A DNA stretch of 6,856 nucleotides, taken from the NCBI GenBank assembly GCA_025928415.1, contig JAICJK010000135.1:1-6856 (forward strand), written 5' to 3'. Under the pieces are notes generated by a model. It worked only from the letters and a program-made list of their open reading frames with translations. It searched no databases and had not been told where the DNA came from. Shown piece by piece: positions 5,358 to 6,856 of the stretch. Position 1 is the first letter of the stretch; each line of letters opens with the position of its first letter. Source of the DNA: Solirubrobacteraceae bacterium. Lineage in GTDB: Bacteria > Actinomycetota > Thermoleophilia > Solirubrobacterales > Solirubrobacteraceae. Made by a program: the position numbers and the translations under genes.

Positions 5358-5386
5358 ACTTTACATCGGTTGAAACGAAATGCGAA
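5358..5386 (-). promoter_or_regulatory. Probable promoter of the exporter-linked TetR gene
   Basis: On the minus strand TTCGCA (5386-5381), 17 bp, then TAAAGT (5363-5358) form a good housekeeping-type promoter (four -35 matches; TAnnnT -10). Transcription would start near 5351, giving a leader of about 12 bases with GGAAG before the GTG at 5339. The two hexamers lie within an imperfect inverted repeat, ACTTTACAT (5358-5366) and ATGCGAAGT (5380-5388), 7 of 9 positions matching, which could also be an operator. Confidence 0.5.
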
Positions 5387-5398
5387 GTGTGCTTGTCT
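5370..5398 (+). promoter_or_regulatory. Possible promoter of the ABC exporter operon
   Basis: TTGAAA (5370-5375), 17 bp, then TTGTCT (5393-5398) is the best plus-strand candidate in the A/T-rich gap; the -10 is poor. It would start near 5405, leaving about 20 bases before the ATG with GAAGGA at 5417-5422. It overlaps the oppositely directed TetR promoter, so one bound repressor could cover both. Confidence 0.35.
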
Positions 5399-5425
5399 GG
5401 CTGACCACCCGACCCCGAAGGAACG

Positions 5426-6414
<989 letters not shown>

Positions 6415-6418
<4 letters not shown>

Positions 6419-6856
6419 GCACCCACGCGATCAGCGCCCCGGCGATCACCGAGATCGGCCCGCCCGAGACCCGTCGCGGGTCGGTGTTCGGCGACGTCTG
6501 GGTCGTCGCGCGCCGCGGGCTGCTGCACATGCGCCGCGAGCCCGAGGCGCTCGCCGACGCGACCTTCCAGCCCGTCATGTTCGTCCTGCTGTTCGCCTAC
6601 GTCTTCGGCGGCGCGATCACCGTGCCCGGCGGCGGCAGCTATCGCGAGTTCCTGATGGGCGGCATCTTCGCCCAGACGATCGTCTTCGGCGGGTCGTTCG
6701 GCGTCGCGATGGCGATCGCGTCGGACCGCAAGAACGGCGCGATGGACCGCTTCCGCTCGCTGCCGATGGCGCGCGGCGCGGTGCTCGGCGGCCACGCCCT
6801 GGCCAACCTGCTCAAGGCCGCGCTGCCGATGGCGCTGATGTCGATCTGCGGGCTGG
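6415..6856 (+). CDS. DrrB-family ABC-2 type permease (3' end outside window)
   Basis: The membrane partner of the upstream ATPase; the first 147 residues are visible. A cytoplasmic N-terminus of about 50 residues contains the RRGLLHMRREPEAL segment (33-46), typical of DrrB-like ABC-2 permeases and placed to contact the ATPase. The first membrane helix is about 52-69 (FQPVMFVLLFAYVFGG). After a short glycine-rich loop a second lies at about 82-102 (GIFAQTIVFGGSFGVAM). The conserved cytoplasmic loop follows (about 103-120: DRKNGAMDRFRSLPMAR), and a third helix begins near 128. Family members have about 250-290 residues and six helices, so roughly half is missing. The ATG overlaps the ATPase stop by four bases and has GAGGAGG at 6401-6407. 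Confidence 0.92.

Noticed and set aside
5351..5391. CACAC (5351-5355) and GTGTG (5387-5391) as operator arms.
   Set aside because: Only five bases with a long spacer; easily chance, and weaker than the overlapping 7-of-9 repeat at 5358-5388.

Overview
The window is very GC-rich, with strong G/C bias at third codon positions, so almost every real gene has long open shadows in other frames. The gene style suggests a high-GC actinobacterium, most likely of the Thermoleophilia/Solirubrobacterales type. The signs are TetR regulators beside a DrrAB-type exporter, a secreted clan-A-like glycoside hydrolase with a small C-terminal beta domain, genes without Shine-Dalgarno sites that look leaderless, and an actinobacterial-style Fpg/Nei glycosylase. 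This placement is inference from style, not from a marker gene.

Layout. Left edge: a TetR regulator on the minus strand, running off the window, with a perfect 9-bp inverted repeat over its probable promoter and start (588-609). Divergent from it is a secreted glycoside hydrolase (739-2139, plus). Then on the plus strand come a SixA-like phosphohistidine phosphatase (2177-2656), an Fpg/Nei-family DNA glycosylase (2694-3560) and a Bcp-type thiol peroxidase (3584-4057). Facing them is an unrecognised helical protein with ferritin-like features (4067-4549, minus), then a second TetR regulator (4620-5339, minus). Across an 86-bp, unusually A/T-rich gap, an ABC exporter operon runs rightward: the DrrA-like ATPase (5426-6418) and the DrrB-like permease (6415 to the right edge, incomplete). 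No gene-free stretch exceeds 300 bases. I see no tRNA, rRNA, CRISPR array, insertion sequence or phage gene.

How the genes work together. Two units are coherent. First, fpg-like and bcp lie 23 bp apart on one strand and pair removal of oxidised bases with removal of peroxides. Second, the TetR gene at 5339 and the DrrA/DrrB genes form the usual arrangement of a local repressor divergent from a drug- or lipid-type exporter. The glycoside hydrolase and SixA appear to be single genes. The TetR at the left edge probably represses itself; it may or may not also control the hydrolase.

I find no clearly new multi-gene system. The points most worth a second look are: the loss of the fourth zinc-ligand cysteine in the Fpg-like protein (Asp271); the palindrome that sits on the -10 and start codon of the left TetR gene; the unassigned ferritin-like protein; and the compact divergent promoter region of the exporter.
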